A stretch of DNA of 64,000 bases from Marinobacter sp. 2_MG-2023 (lineage in GTDB: Bacteria; Pseudomonadota; Gammaproteobacteria; Pseudomonadales; Oleiphilaceae): positions 186,001 to 250,000 of the forward strand of contig NZ_JAUOPH010000005.1 in assembly GCF_030546935.1 (NCBI RefSeq), in the 5' to 3' direction. This document shows, piece by piece, positions 17,992 to 26,304 of the stretch (within the stretch, counting starts at the first letter, position 1; the number at the start of each line of letters is the position of its first letter). The position numbers were made by a program, and so were the translations under genes. The notes below the pieces were generated by a model that was given only the letters and a program-made list of their open reading frames with translations, ran no database searches and was not told the DNA's origin.

Positions 17992-18948
17992 TTATTTCTC
18001 CAGCAGCTTTTCAAGGTACCCGGCCAGACCTTTGCGCAGTAGTAGTACCATCAGGATGATTGCGCCTCCCATGAACAGCATCCAGTCTTCAGTCATGTGT
18101 TCGAAGAAATACTGCAAGCCTTCATAGGTGATGGTGCCAAGGATGGCGCCGTAGATAGTGCCCATGCCGCCGAGGATGGACATCACCAGTGCGGTTCCGG
18201 ACATCTCCCAGGTCATGAATTGCGGGTTTACGTATCCGTATTGCAATGCAAAGAGCAAGCCGGCGTAAGCTGCGAGGGTGCTGCCAATGACGTAGCTGAT
18301 GAGCCGGAAGGCGAAGATGTTATAGCCCAGTGCTTCGGTGCGCTCAGGGTTCAGGCGGGTGGCCTCCACAATGCGGCCGAAACGTGAACGGAGGATGACC
18401 TTAATGGCTACAAGAGTAATCAGGACACCCAGCAGCGACAGGTAATAGAAGTGTGTTGGGTTATCCAGATTAAGGAAGTTCAGGCCAAATATGCTGGTCT
18501 CTGGCTTCATAAAAATAAACAGGCCGTCATTGCCACCAAACTCCAAAGAGTCGAAGAAGAAGTAATAGGCCATTTGTGATATTGCCAGGGTAATCATGAT
18601 GAAATAGATGCCGGAGGTCCTTAGGACCACAATGCCGACAACCAGAGCAATCAGAGCGCTTATTCCCATGATATAGATGGCGTAAATCCAAAAATTGACC
18701 GCTTCATACTCAGGCGTAAGGATCACGAACAAATAGCCACCCAGGCCGTAGAACAACGCATGTCCCAGAGTGACCAGGCCAACACGCCCCACGAGGAAAT
18801 CTAATGACATCACAAACACCGCCAGAATCATTACGGTGGTTGTTTTCCCCACGAAGAATGAGTTGTCTTCCAGGAACAGAGGAATACACAGGGCGATAAC
18901 AAAGAAGACCGCCAAGAAAATACGTTCGGTGCGTTTTTCGAAAATCAT
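17992..18948 (-). CDS. Liv-type ABC transporter permease (LivM-like)
   Basis: This 318-residue inner-membrane permease has about nine to ten helices and the family landmarks LGHALFYGLGGYLFVIL and GGMGTIYGAILGT. It pairs with the LivH-like permease 13 bp upstream to form the channel of the importer. It has no unusual features. Confidence 0.9.
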   Translation of the reverse strand: MIFEKRTERIFLAVFFVIALCIPLFLEDNSFFVGKTTTVMILAVFVMSLDFLVGRVGLVTLGHALFYGLGGYLFVILTPEYEAVNFWIYAIYIMGISALIALVVGIVVLRTSGIYFIMITLAISQMAYYFFFDSLEFGGNDGLFIFMKPETSIFGLNFLNLDNPTHFYYLSLLGVLITLVAIKVILRSRFGRIVEATRLNPERTEALGYNIFAFRLISYVIGSTLAAYAGLLFALQYGYVNPQFMTWEMSGTALVMSILGGMGTIYGAILGTITYEGLQYFFEHMTEDWMLFMGGAIILMVLLLRKGLAGYLEKLLEK

Positions 18949-18961
18949 GTTCGGCTCCCGC

Positions 18962-19825
18962 TTACTTTGCGAACAGGCCCTGGGGCTTCACCAGCAGCAC
19001 CAGGATCATAAAGATGTAGATAATCATGTTGGACATCGTGGGCATCAGCACCGCTGCAAAAGTGCTGATGACGCCGACCAGCAGCGCTCCCACGAAGGCG
19101 CCTTTGATGGAGCCCATGCCGCCGATGACGACCACCACGAAACATGTAATCAGTACGCTTTCCCCCATCCCGGGAACGATTGAACTCATGGGCGCGGCGA
19201 TAATGCCTGAAATAGCCGCGAGCATGACGCCAATGGCGAATACGATGGTGTAGAGGCTTTTGATATTGACGCCCAGCGCTTCAACCATTTCCCGGTTGGA
19301 CTCACCCGCCCTGATCAGCATGCCCAAGCGGGTTTTGCTCACAATGAAGTACAGGGCGGTGGCAATGGCGATGCAGACCATTGCAGCGAAAATGCGATAC
19401 ACCGGATAGCTGGAGTTGTCTGTGAATGGCACAGAGCCACTCAGCGCCTCGGGAACGGCAACCCCATAGGGGTCGTTGCCCCAGAGAATGCTCTGCAAGG
19501 AGTTAAACACGAAGATCATGCCAATGGTCAGTAGCACCTGATCCAGGTGGTTGCGGTTATACAATCGCTGTATCAATACCCGCTCTATCAGAATGCCCAG
19601 GCCGAGTGCGATGACTGCCGACAGAATGGCGGACACTGTAAAGCTGCCGGTTACCGCAACGAAATACCACACCAGATAGGCGCCCACCATATACATGGAG
19701 CCGTGGGCCAAGTTGAGAATGCCCATCACGCCAAACACCAGAGTCAGGCCGGAAGCGATCAGAAATAAAAGCAACCCATACTGGAGGCCGTTAATAAGTT
19801 GCACGAAGAAAAGTTCGGTAGACAT
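18962..19825 (-). CDS. Liv-type ABC transporter permease (LivH-like)
   Basis: This 287-residue permease starts at the ATG at 19825; a TTG 12 bp upstream is the alternative. It has the family signatures NGLQYGLLLFLIASGLTLVFGVMGILNLAHG near the start, given here as two adjoining segments of one helix pair, and VVVIGGMGSIKGAFVGALLVG near the end. It forms the channel with the LivM-like protein. A 96-bp gap separates it from the binding-protein gene upstream. Confidence 0.88.
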   Translation of the reverse strand: MSTELFFVQLINGLQYGLLLFLIASGLTLVFGVMGILNLAHGSMYMVGAYLVWYFVAVTGSFTVSAILSAVIALGLGILIERVLIQRLYNRNHLDQVLLTIGMIFVFNSLQSILWGNDPYGVAVPEALSGSVPFTDNSSYPVYRIFAAMVCIAIATALYFIVSKTRLGMLIRAGESNREMVEALGVNIKSLYTIVFAIGVMLAAISGIIAAPMSSIVPGMGESVLITCFVVVVIGGMGSIKGAFVGALLVGVISTFAAVLMPTMSNMIIYIFMILVLLVKPQGLFAK

Positions 19826-19921
19826 AGTGATACCCAACGGTTTTACGGAAAAATCAATTCAGGTGTGGGAGGAGGCTTCAGATAGGCCCCCGGCGTCAGC
19901 CGGGGGAGACAGAGCCCGTGC

Positions 19922-21097
19922 TTACAACTTGCAGCCACGGGCGGGGTCTTCCAGCGCTTCTGCGGCGATACTCTGCACCACATTCACGCCATCCTTTACT
20001 TCCCTCAGGTAGACGTTCTGAATCGGGTTATGTGCTTTGGAGAAGGTAAAATCTCCGCGCGGGCTGTTGATGGTCAGCTTTTCCATGGTGCTGATAACGG
20101 CTTGTTTGTCCGAAATGTCGCCCTTGAGCTGATCAATGGTGTTGGCAATGGCCTGCCCTGCGTCATACCCCTGCACGGCGTAGATGTCCGGGTAGTGGCC
20201 GTACTCGGTATTGAAGGCTTCGCGAAACTCCTGGTTTTTTGGAACATCAAGCTGTTCGGCGTAGTGCAGGCCTGTCATAACACCTTCGGCAGCGTCGCCT
20301 TGTGCTTCGAGGGTACCTTCGGTGAGGAAGCCAGATCCCAGCAGCGGAATCTTGCCTCGCAGACCCATAGCATCGTAGTCCTTCACGAACTTGATGGCGC
20401 CACCACCAGCGAAGAAGGTGAATACTGCGTCCGGATTTTTGTCTGCAATATCACTGACGTGCGACTGGAAGTTGGTGGACGGGAACGGCAGTAGAACCTT
20501 TTCAACAATCTCACCGCCACCTGCTTCGAATGATTCGGCAAAGGCGTCCAGGCTCTCGCGACCCATGCCGTAGTTCCAGCTGATGGCGTAGACCTTCTTG
20601 TAGCCTTTATCTAGTGCCACTTTGCCCATGGGGTAAGACGGCTGCCAGGATGAGAACGAGGTGCGGAATACGTTGGGAGAACACAACGGGCCAGTTGCAG
20701 CAGCAGAGCCGGCGTTGGGGATGATCATGACGGTGTCTTTCCCACGCAACATCTTAATCATGCCCATGGCAACGCCGGAGTGAACTGGGCCAATCACGAA
20801 GTCGGCCTCATGCTGGTTCAGCAGCGAGGAAGCTAGCTCCGGAGCCCGGGATGGTTTGGCTTCGGTGTCCAGTTCAATAAATTCAATGTCTGCGCCGTGA
20901 AGGTTAGAGGCGTTTTGTTTCAGTGCCAGTTTCAGTCCGTCGCGTCCAGCTTCACCCAGTTGTGCGTAGATGCCGCTGAAAGGCAGCATAACCCCGATTT
21001 TCACTGGGTCACCGGTGGCCGCCAAGGCGGAGGTTGAAAGCCCGGCGGTAAGGGTGGTTGCCAGTACAGCACCGGCAAGCGTTTTGATCTTGCTCAT
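19922..21097 (-). CDS. Liv-type periplasmic substrate-binding protein
   Basis: This 391-residue protein has a signal peptide cleaved after about residue 26 (LSTSALA-ATG) and the Peripla_BP_6 fold: PVKIGVMLPFSGIYAQLGEAGRDGLKLA and DFVIGPVHSG. It would capture the substrate for the importer. Relatives are often annotated for amino acids, but this subgroup commonly accompanies aromatic-acid genes. It starts a separate transcript, since a strong terminator (21235-21271) lies between it and the aldehyde dehydrogenase gene upstream. Confidence 0.85.
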   Translation of the reverse strand: MSKIKTLAGAVLATTLTAGLSTSALAATGDPVKIGVMLPFSGIYAQLGEAGRDGLKLALKQNASNLHGADIEFIELDTEAKPSRAPELASSLLNQHEADFVIGPVHSGVAMGMIKMLRGKDTVMIIPNAGSAAATGPLCSPNVFRTSFSSWQPSYPMGKVALDKGYKKVYAISWNYGMGRESLDAFAESFEAGGGEIVEKVLLPFPSTNFQSHVSDIADKNPDAVFTFFAGGGAIKFVKDYDAMGLRGKIPLLGSGFLTEGTLEAQGDAAEGVMTGLHYAEQLDVPKNQEFREAFNTEYGHYPDIYAVQGYDAGQAIANTIDQLKGDISDKQAVISTMEKLTINSPRGDFTFSKAHNPIQNVYLREVKDGVNVVQSIAAEALEDPARGCKL

Positions 21098-21234
21098 TTC
21101 AACACCTCAGATTGTTGTTGTGGGTTCTGTCATTAGAGGCGTGTGGGGGCTGCAGAGATATCCGTTTTCTGCATAGGCGTGTCCGGTTATTGCAGAGGTA
21201 TTGCGAGAACGTTCAAATTCAGTAGCTTGGTCGG

Positions 21235-21271
21235 TAAAAAAGGGCCTGAAGAACCGGGCGTTCTCCAGGCC
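21235..21271 (-). terminator. Rho-independent terminator after aldehyde dehydrogenase gene
   Basis: On the minus strand GGCCTGGAGAAC pairs with GTTCTTCAGGCC around a 5-base loop, with one mismatch, and is followed by CTTTTTT. It lies 62 bp past the aldehyde dehydrogenase stop, so the dehydrogenase operon and the importer operon are separate units. Confidence 0.8.
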
Positions 21272-21332
21272 AGGGCAGATCGTTCCCAACGGGAACCGAC
21301 GCTCAACGAGAAATGACAGGCGAGCTCATGGT

Positions 21333-22793
21333 TCAAAAAGGATACTGCATACCCTCTTTCATCACGCTCACCCATTGGCTGGTGGTGAATTCTTCAATGT
21401 TGGCTGGACCACCAAAACGGCCGCTATTACCCGAGCTGCCCATGCCGCCAAAGGGCACCTGGAACTCGTTGTTTACAGTTTGATCGTTGATATGAATCAT
21501 CCCAACTTGGATTTGATTGGCGATCTTCAAGGCACGTTCTGTCGAGCCTGAATGAATCGAGGCAGCCAAACCATAGGGAGACTCATTGACCAGATCACGA
21601 GCTTCTGAGTCCGAGTCGAAGGTCATCACTGGCGCTACAGGCCCGAAGACTTCCTCGGAGAAGACTGGCATGTCCGAGGTGACGTCGGCTATAACTGTGG
21701 GCTCATAGTAGTTGCCATTACGTCCGCCGCCGACGACGATGCGTGCGCCCATTTCGACAGAGCGGTTGACGATACCCTCTACCCGCTTTGCCTGAACCTC
21801 GTTGATCAGTGGGCCTATGTGGACCTGTTCTTGCGCAGGGTTTCCGCAGGCGAGGTTTCCGGCGCGAGCGGCCAGGCGAGCAATATAAGCGCCTGCCACC
21901 GAGCTGTGGACGAGGTGTCGACCGGTCTGCATACAGATTTGCCCCTGATGCAGAAAAGAGCCCCAGGCACCACACGAACTTGCAATGTCCAGGTCGGCGT
22001 CTTCGAGAACCACCTGCGCATTGTTTCCACCTAGCTCCAGCGCGGCTTTCTTAAGCATCCGACCACAGATCTCGCCAATCTTTTTCCCAACCGCGGTGGA
22101 ACCGGTAAAAGAGATCATCTTGACCAGCGGATGCTCAACGAGAGCTTGGCCTACACCGGGGCCGCCCGGCAGAACATGAAACACCCCTTCGGGCAGTCCG
22201 GCGTCTTCGAGAATTTGAGCCATCAGTGCACCGCCACAAATACTGCTTTTGGGATCTGGCTTGAGTATCACGCAGTTACCCATGGCCAGAGCCGGAAACA
22301 CGGAGCGCATTGAAAGAAGGATGGGAAAGTTCCACGGTGCGATAACACCTACGGTACCAAGTGGCACCCGCTTCCAATAATTCCGTTTTCCGGGAATGCT
22401 TGACGGGAATAGCTCGCCATTGGGCTGCATTGGCATGGCTGCAGCCATCTGAGCCTGTTCGTAGGTAGCCTGCAACTCCCAATCTGCTTTTGGGCCGATT
22501 GAGCCGCACTCGCGGGTATTCCATCCGTTGATCTCTTCCGCGCGCTCCCTGAGTAGAGCTGCAGCCCTGCGCAGGATCTCGGCTTTCTGATCAAAAGGGA
22601 CTTCCATCCACTTTTTTTGGGCGTCCTTGGCGATGATTGCGGCCCGGTCAACGTCACCAGGTGTCGCCGCTTTAAGTTGTGTGATCACATCTCCAGTCGC
22701 AGGTTCCACTATATCGAACTGCTTACCGTCGCCATTTTGCCATGAGCCCAGGAAAAGGTTCTGTTTCCAAACAGGGTTTACTTGAACATCCAT
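21333..22793 (-). CDS. Benzaldehyde-type NAD-dependent aldehyde dehydrogenase
   Basis: This 486-residue aldehyde dehydrogenase has the cofactor region FTGSTAVGKKIGE, the base Glu in ALELGGNNAQVV and the catalytic Cys287 in HQGQICMQTGRHLVH. The GQICM.TGRHLVH form around the cysteine is the one I associate with benzaldehyde dehydrogenases such as XylC, rather than with general ALDHs. It would oxidise an aromatic aldehyde to the acid, feeding the ben genes when the substrate is benzaldehyde. It follows the GMC dehydrogenase gene by 31 bp in the same operon. Confidence 0.82.
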   Translation of the reverse strand: MDVQVNPVWKQNLFLGSWQNGDGKQFDIVEPATGDVITQLKAATPGDVDRAAIIAKDAQKKWMEVPFDQKAEILRRAAALLRERAEEINGWNTRECGSIGPKADWELQATYEQAQMAAAMPMQPNGELFPSSIPGKRNYWKRVPLGTVGVIAPWNFPILLSMRSVFPALAMGNCVILKPDPKSSICGGALMAQILEDAGLPEGVFHVLPGGPGVGQALVEHPLVKMISFTGSTAVGKKIGEICGRMLKKAALELGGNNAQVVLEDADLDIASSCGAWGSFLHQGQICMQTGRHLVHSSVAGAYIARLAARAGNLACGNPAQEQVHIGPLINEVQAKRVEGIVNRSVEMGARIVVGGGRNGNYYEPTVIADVTSDMPVFSEEVFGPVAPVMTFDSDSEARDLVNESPYGLAASIHSGSTERALKIANQIQVGMIHINDQTVNNEFQVPFGGMGSSGNSGRFGGPANIEEFTTSQWVSVMKEGMQYPF

Positions 22794-22824
22794 GGTGTTT
22801 TCTCCTCAATGCTTTCGGCTGTTA

Positions 22825-24397
22825 TCAGGTGTGCGCCCGGTTGATCTGGTCGCTTATATAGTGGGCCAGCGCGTAAACTGTTTCCGAGGGGTTGTAGCCG
22901 ATAGAGGTTGGCAGCAAGCTCGCATCCACGATGTAAAGGTTCTTGACCTCATGGGTTTCGCCCGTGGGAGAGACCACTGTGGATTTCGGGTCTGCACCCA
23001 TACGGCAGGTACCCTGGGGGTGAAACGAGGTGTAGCGATAGCGGGCGGGCTCATTGTCGAGCCCTTCGATGACAGCATCAATCTGATCTTCACTGTCGAT
23101 GGTCAGCTTGTGGGATGTCGGAATGAACAGTTGCTTCGCACCGGCGGCAAAAAGTACCCGAGCATTGGTCTTGAGGCCGTTCTTCATGATTTCGAAATCG
23201 CCGTCGTCGACGAAGTATTTGATCTCTTTCACGCCGTCTTTCCAGTTTACCTCTCCCACGTTTTGATCGTGGATGAGGGTTATCAGACGAACAGTGTTGC
23301 GATATTTCGACATGTAGGACATGTACGGCTTACCAGTGCCTGGCTCGGCCTGAAAACTGGCCTCCACGGGTTCCTGGATAGCATCAAGCAGCAAGCAGCA
23401 AGTAGCTTCCATCCCCAGGCATTACATGTTTATCCATGTATAGGGAATGGGCGGCACCGCGGAAGTTATCAACGTTCTCCTCGAACATGCCGGTCACGGA
23501 CATGGTTGGATGACACGCGAAGTTCTTACCCACCTGGCCGTTGCTGTTGGCTAGTTTGCTTTTCTGAAGCAGAATTGGCATTTGGATCGGTCCAGCCGCG
23601 CCGACGACGATCGGTGCGTTGACCTTGAGCCTGCTTTTTACCGTTTTGCTCTGCTGGTCAACAATCTCGGCCAATACGCCGGTGGCCTTGTCATTTTCTG
23701 CGAGGATCAGGGTGACACGCGTGTCAGAATAGATGGTCGCACCATAGGCCACGGCCCAAGGAAGGTAGGTGACCATCATGGATTGTTTACGGTCGGATTT
23801 GCAGCCAGCGAAGCAGAAACCAGTCATAGCACAATTGCGAATATTGCGTTTGGCATTACCTTCGGGAAGGTTCAGCTTTTTCATGCCGCCTCTGAGTAAT
23901 TGGGCGCCAGGGCTGGTTTCAAAGGACTTGTTGGGTGCAATGCCGAGATTTTCTTCGACTTTCTCAAAGTAGGGCAGCATGACCTTTGGTGTGAGGTTGG
24001 TCAGCCCGAATTCCTTCCCCCATCGGTTGAGATAGTAATCCGGAGTTCGAAAACACAGGGCAGCGTTTACGACCGTGGATCCACCAACGCAGGCACCCTG
24101 CAAGATTGAGATGTCACCGGCGGAGTTGGACTGACCGCCGTGGTCCGCATACAGCTGATCCATGGAAACGGCCAACATTTCTGAGAATTTTTCGGATGGC
24201 ACATAAGGGCCGGCTTCCAGAACGACCACTTTTTTGCCGGCTTTGGCCAACTCATAAGCTGCAATGGCCCCGCCGGCACCTGATCCGATTACGACAGCAT
24301 CGGCGTTGAGCTCAATGTTGTCGCTGGTCACGTCTGACGCTTGGGTTACCTGCAAACCGTGGGCAGGAATTGTTTTAGCTTCGATTGTTTCTTGCAT
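22825..24397 (-). pseudogene. GMC-family alcohol dehydrogenase large subunit, frameshifted
   Basis: Two overlapping frames (24397-23384 and 23412-22825) together encode one GMC flavoprotein of about 521 residues. The first has the FAD motif GSGAGGAIAAYE (38-49) and cysteines 189, 195 and 199 in a C-x5-C-x3-C pattern, which binds a 3Fe-4S cluster in FAD glucose dehydrogenases. The second has HPQGTCRMG and the C-terminal NLYIVDASLLPTS. The break sits in a tandem duplication of a 7-bp unit (23388-23401); removing one copy restores YLLLDAIQEP in frame. The gene pairs with the Tat-borne small subunit upstream and should oxidise an alcohol to the aldehyde used by the next enzyme. It is broken as sequenced, unless reversible slippage occurs. 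Confidence 0.85.
23388..23401. repeat. 7-bp tandem duplication breaking the GMC gene
   Basis: GCAGCAA occurs twice in a row on the plus strand (TTGCTGC twice on the coding strand), followed by a near copy, TTGATGC on the coding strand. Seven extra bases shift the frame and give a stop three codons later. Short direct repeats like this can expand and contract by slippage. Confidence 0.85.
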
Positions 24398-24413
24398 GAT
24401 CTACTCCTGCCGC

Positions 24414-25010
24414 TCAGCTTTTTGGTAAGGGTGCATTGCCCAGAGACACCAGGTTCCATTTTTCAGTCACCGGTCCGCCGTAGCCGAGTGGCTCCCAGGT
24501 CGGGGGGTTCGCCCAATAGGCCAGCCCGATCAGCTTCTTCAGGCCCATAGCAAGTGCTCGTTGCGGTACTTCGTCCGAATCAGCCCAAGTGTCACAGAAT
24601 GCTGCAGCTTGCTTGTCGGACAGTTCCACAAAAGGTTTGCCATAAAAGGCTTTGGGCCCGTCATTAAAGTAGGCGATACCGCCTTTCAGGCCTTCGAGAA
24701 TATGGGGTGCCATGGTAGCCATAAGTGCGGCGTCCAATGTTTGCATGACCGGGATTTCACTTGCTCGAACTAGATCGGTTCCCTCGGTTGTCAGCTGAAC
24801 CTGCATCAGGCGATTCATCACTTGGTATTCGCTGGCGGACATAACATTTATGCCTTCTGGCATTGAGGCGAAAGCGTGCGCTGCCCCCAGAAGCCCGGTG
24901 CCGACTGTCGCAGCAACCGCAAGGCCGCTTGCCGCTTTCAGGAAGCTTCGGCGGCTTAGGCTATTGATCTGGTCGATGGCTTCTTTTGTTTGATCGCTCA
25001 TCTGACTCAT
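24414..25010 (-). CDS. Gluconate 2-dehydrogenase subunit 3-family protein (small subunit)
   Basis: This 198-residue protein has a twin-arginine signal (SRRSFLKAASGLAVAA, about 19-34). The body matches the gluconate_2-dh3 family, the gamma subunit that escorts a flavin dehydrogenase through the Tat system. It lies 17 bp before the GMC gene, the usual order for FAD glucose dehydrogenase-type complexes. The third, cytochrome c subunit of those complexes is not encoded here. The pair therefore predicts a periplasmic or membrane-facing alcohol dehydrogenase lacking an evident local electron acceptor. Confidence 0.85.
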   Translation of the reverse strand: MSQMSDQTKEAIDQINSLSRRSFLKAASGLAVAATVGTGLLGAAHAFASMPEGINVMSASEYQVMNRLMQVQLTTEGTDLVRASEIPVMQTLDAALMATMAPHILEGLKGGIAYFNDGPKAFYGKPFVELSDKQAAAFCDTWADSDEVPQRALAMGLKKLIGLAYWANPPTWEPLGYGGPVTEKWNLVSLGNAPLPKS

Positions 25011-25064
25011 GGTGTTCTCCGAATAATTGCCCGTGTTCGAAAGGCATGTTTATTTTCTTGGGGG

Positions 25065-25976
25065 TCAGAATACCTTCAATACTCTCAGATTTACGCGGGT
25101 ATCTTCTTTGAATCCGTTTTCCACGCCGATGTCCTGGCCAGCCTGAAATTGCAATTGCACAGTCGGATCAACAAAAGTTGCGTAGGTTGCCTGCCAGCGA
25201 TTGGTGTTCACCCTATCATCCTGCTTTTGGCCGCCAACAGTGGTTTCGCCCCCAAACGAATGGTAGTAAGAAAGTGCCACGTGGCTTTGCTTTGACAAGA
25301 GGTAACGAAGATGGCTCTGCAGGCTCTGCGCATCATCTTGTTCGCGCTTGAAGCCGAGGAAGTCGTCGTTGTCCCCGTATACTGAATACTCTGCAATCAA
25401 GTCCAGTACTACACTGGAGCTTAAGTGTTTCACGTAGGCAGCTTGAAAAATTCCTTTCCAACGATTCTCGCCAATATTTACTGGACCTTTGTCCTCATCG
25501 TATTGGCCGACCGGCATGGATGCGAAAGCGGACAGGCCCACCCATTGCTGGTCATCGGGGTTGTTGAGAACCCAAGCAGTTGCGCCGATGATCGGGTCAC
25601 CGATACCACTTTCTGAGGTCGGTTGAAGCGGACCGAAGGGCTCCGTCAGTTCTACCTTTCCGAACGGAACGATGATTTGGGGATCAACAATAATGCCACC
25701 AATGTCCATGTAGTGGACGAAGCGTGCCAACCCTATGGTGGTGTCCAGCCCCGCCTTGGCGGGGACTTTGTTGCCATCGGCGTAAGCTGCGTCGCGGGTG
25801 GCATATTGGCCGTAGAGAATTCCAAGATTCACCCCTGCTGGCAGCGGTGTGTAGTCGCCGGGGTCAGTGGCAATTTCGGCAGCCTGGGTTGGAATCGAGA
25901 AAATGCTCATGGCCAGCATCAGGGTTGAGCCCAAAGCAAGTGGTTTTGATGGTGTGTACTTCGAAGTCGATCGCAT
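25065..25976 (-). CDS. Outer-membrane channel, MetA-pathway (phenol_MetA_deg) family
   Basis: This 303-residue protein has a signal peptide (LMLAMSIFSIPTQAA). The repeating amphipathic strand pattern and aromatic-rich ends (VNLRVLKVF, terminal Phe) suit an outer-membrane beta-barrel of the phenol MetA-degradation family often found with aromatic catabolism. It is the first gene of the sigma-54 operon with the GMC and aldehyde dehydrogenases, and probably admits the hydrophobic substrate. It could partly replace the decayed porin at 16042-16416. Confidence 0.78.
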   Translation of the reverse strand: MRSTSKYTPSKPLALGSTLMLAMSIFSIPTQAAEIATDPGDYTPLPAGVNLGILYGQYATRDAAYADGNKVPAKAGLDTTIGLARFVHYMDIGGIIVDPQIIVPFGKVELTEPFGPLQPTSESGIGDPIIGATAWVLNNPDDQQWVGLSAFASMPVGQYDEDKGPVNIGENRWKGIFQAAYVKHLSSSVVLDLIAEYSVYGDNDDFLGFKREQDDAQSLQSHLRYLLSKQSHVALSYYHSFGGETTVGGQKQDDRVNTNRWQATYATFVDPTVQLQFQAGQDIGVENGFKEDTRVNLRVLKVF

Positions 25977-26022
25977 GGTTGCTCTCCAAATTTCGTGTTG
26001 TTGTTGTCAACGCGAAAACGGT

Positions 26023-26040
26023 AAGCGACGATCATGCCAA
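26023..26040 (-). promoter_or_regulatory. Sigma-54 (-24/-12) promoter of the dehydrogenase operon
   Basis: On the minus strand TTGGCATGATCGTCGCTT has GG and GC exactly 12 bp apart as in TGGCAC-N5-TTGC. It lies 47 bp before the channel-protein start. A divergent sigma-54 activator gene starts at 26305, which supports it. Confidence 0.65.
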
Positions 26041-26141
26041 CAGTTCGTTTCTATAAAAAAGCTCTTTAAATCATTTGATTAAGGGGTTTTTGTTATCGCT
26101 AGGCGGGTCTATGAATGTTTCAATCGGGGAAACAGGGGGAC

Positions 26142-26162
26142 ACTGTCTCAGAATGAGACAGT
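26142..26162. promoter_or_regulatory. Candidate enhancer site for the AcoR-like activator
   Basis: ACTGTCTCA-GAA-TGAGACAGT is a perfect 9-bp inverted repeat with a 3-bp spacer. It is centred about 113 bp upstream of the -24 element, the usual distance for a sigma-54 activator, and about 150 bp before the activator gene itself. Confidence 0.7.
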
Positions 26163-26304
26163 AAGTGGCATGCCAACGAATTTGCACGCGGTCCCTACTA
26201 AAGAACGTGTTAAAGTTTCAAGGACATGACAAAAAGAGCCAATTAGGCCAAAGCGCAGGGTCGCATCAAACGACAATAATCAGTCCTGCGATAGAGGTAA
26301 CTCA

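Noticed and set aside
21121..21200. Possible sigma-54 promoter before the Liv-type binding protein gene (CGGACACGCCTATGCA on the minus strand)
   Set aside because: Spacing fits, but the -24 element matches only at GG and no enhancer repeat is near.
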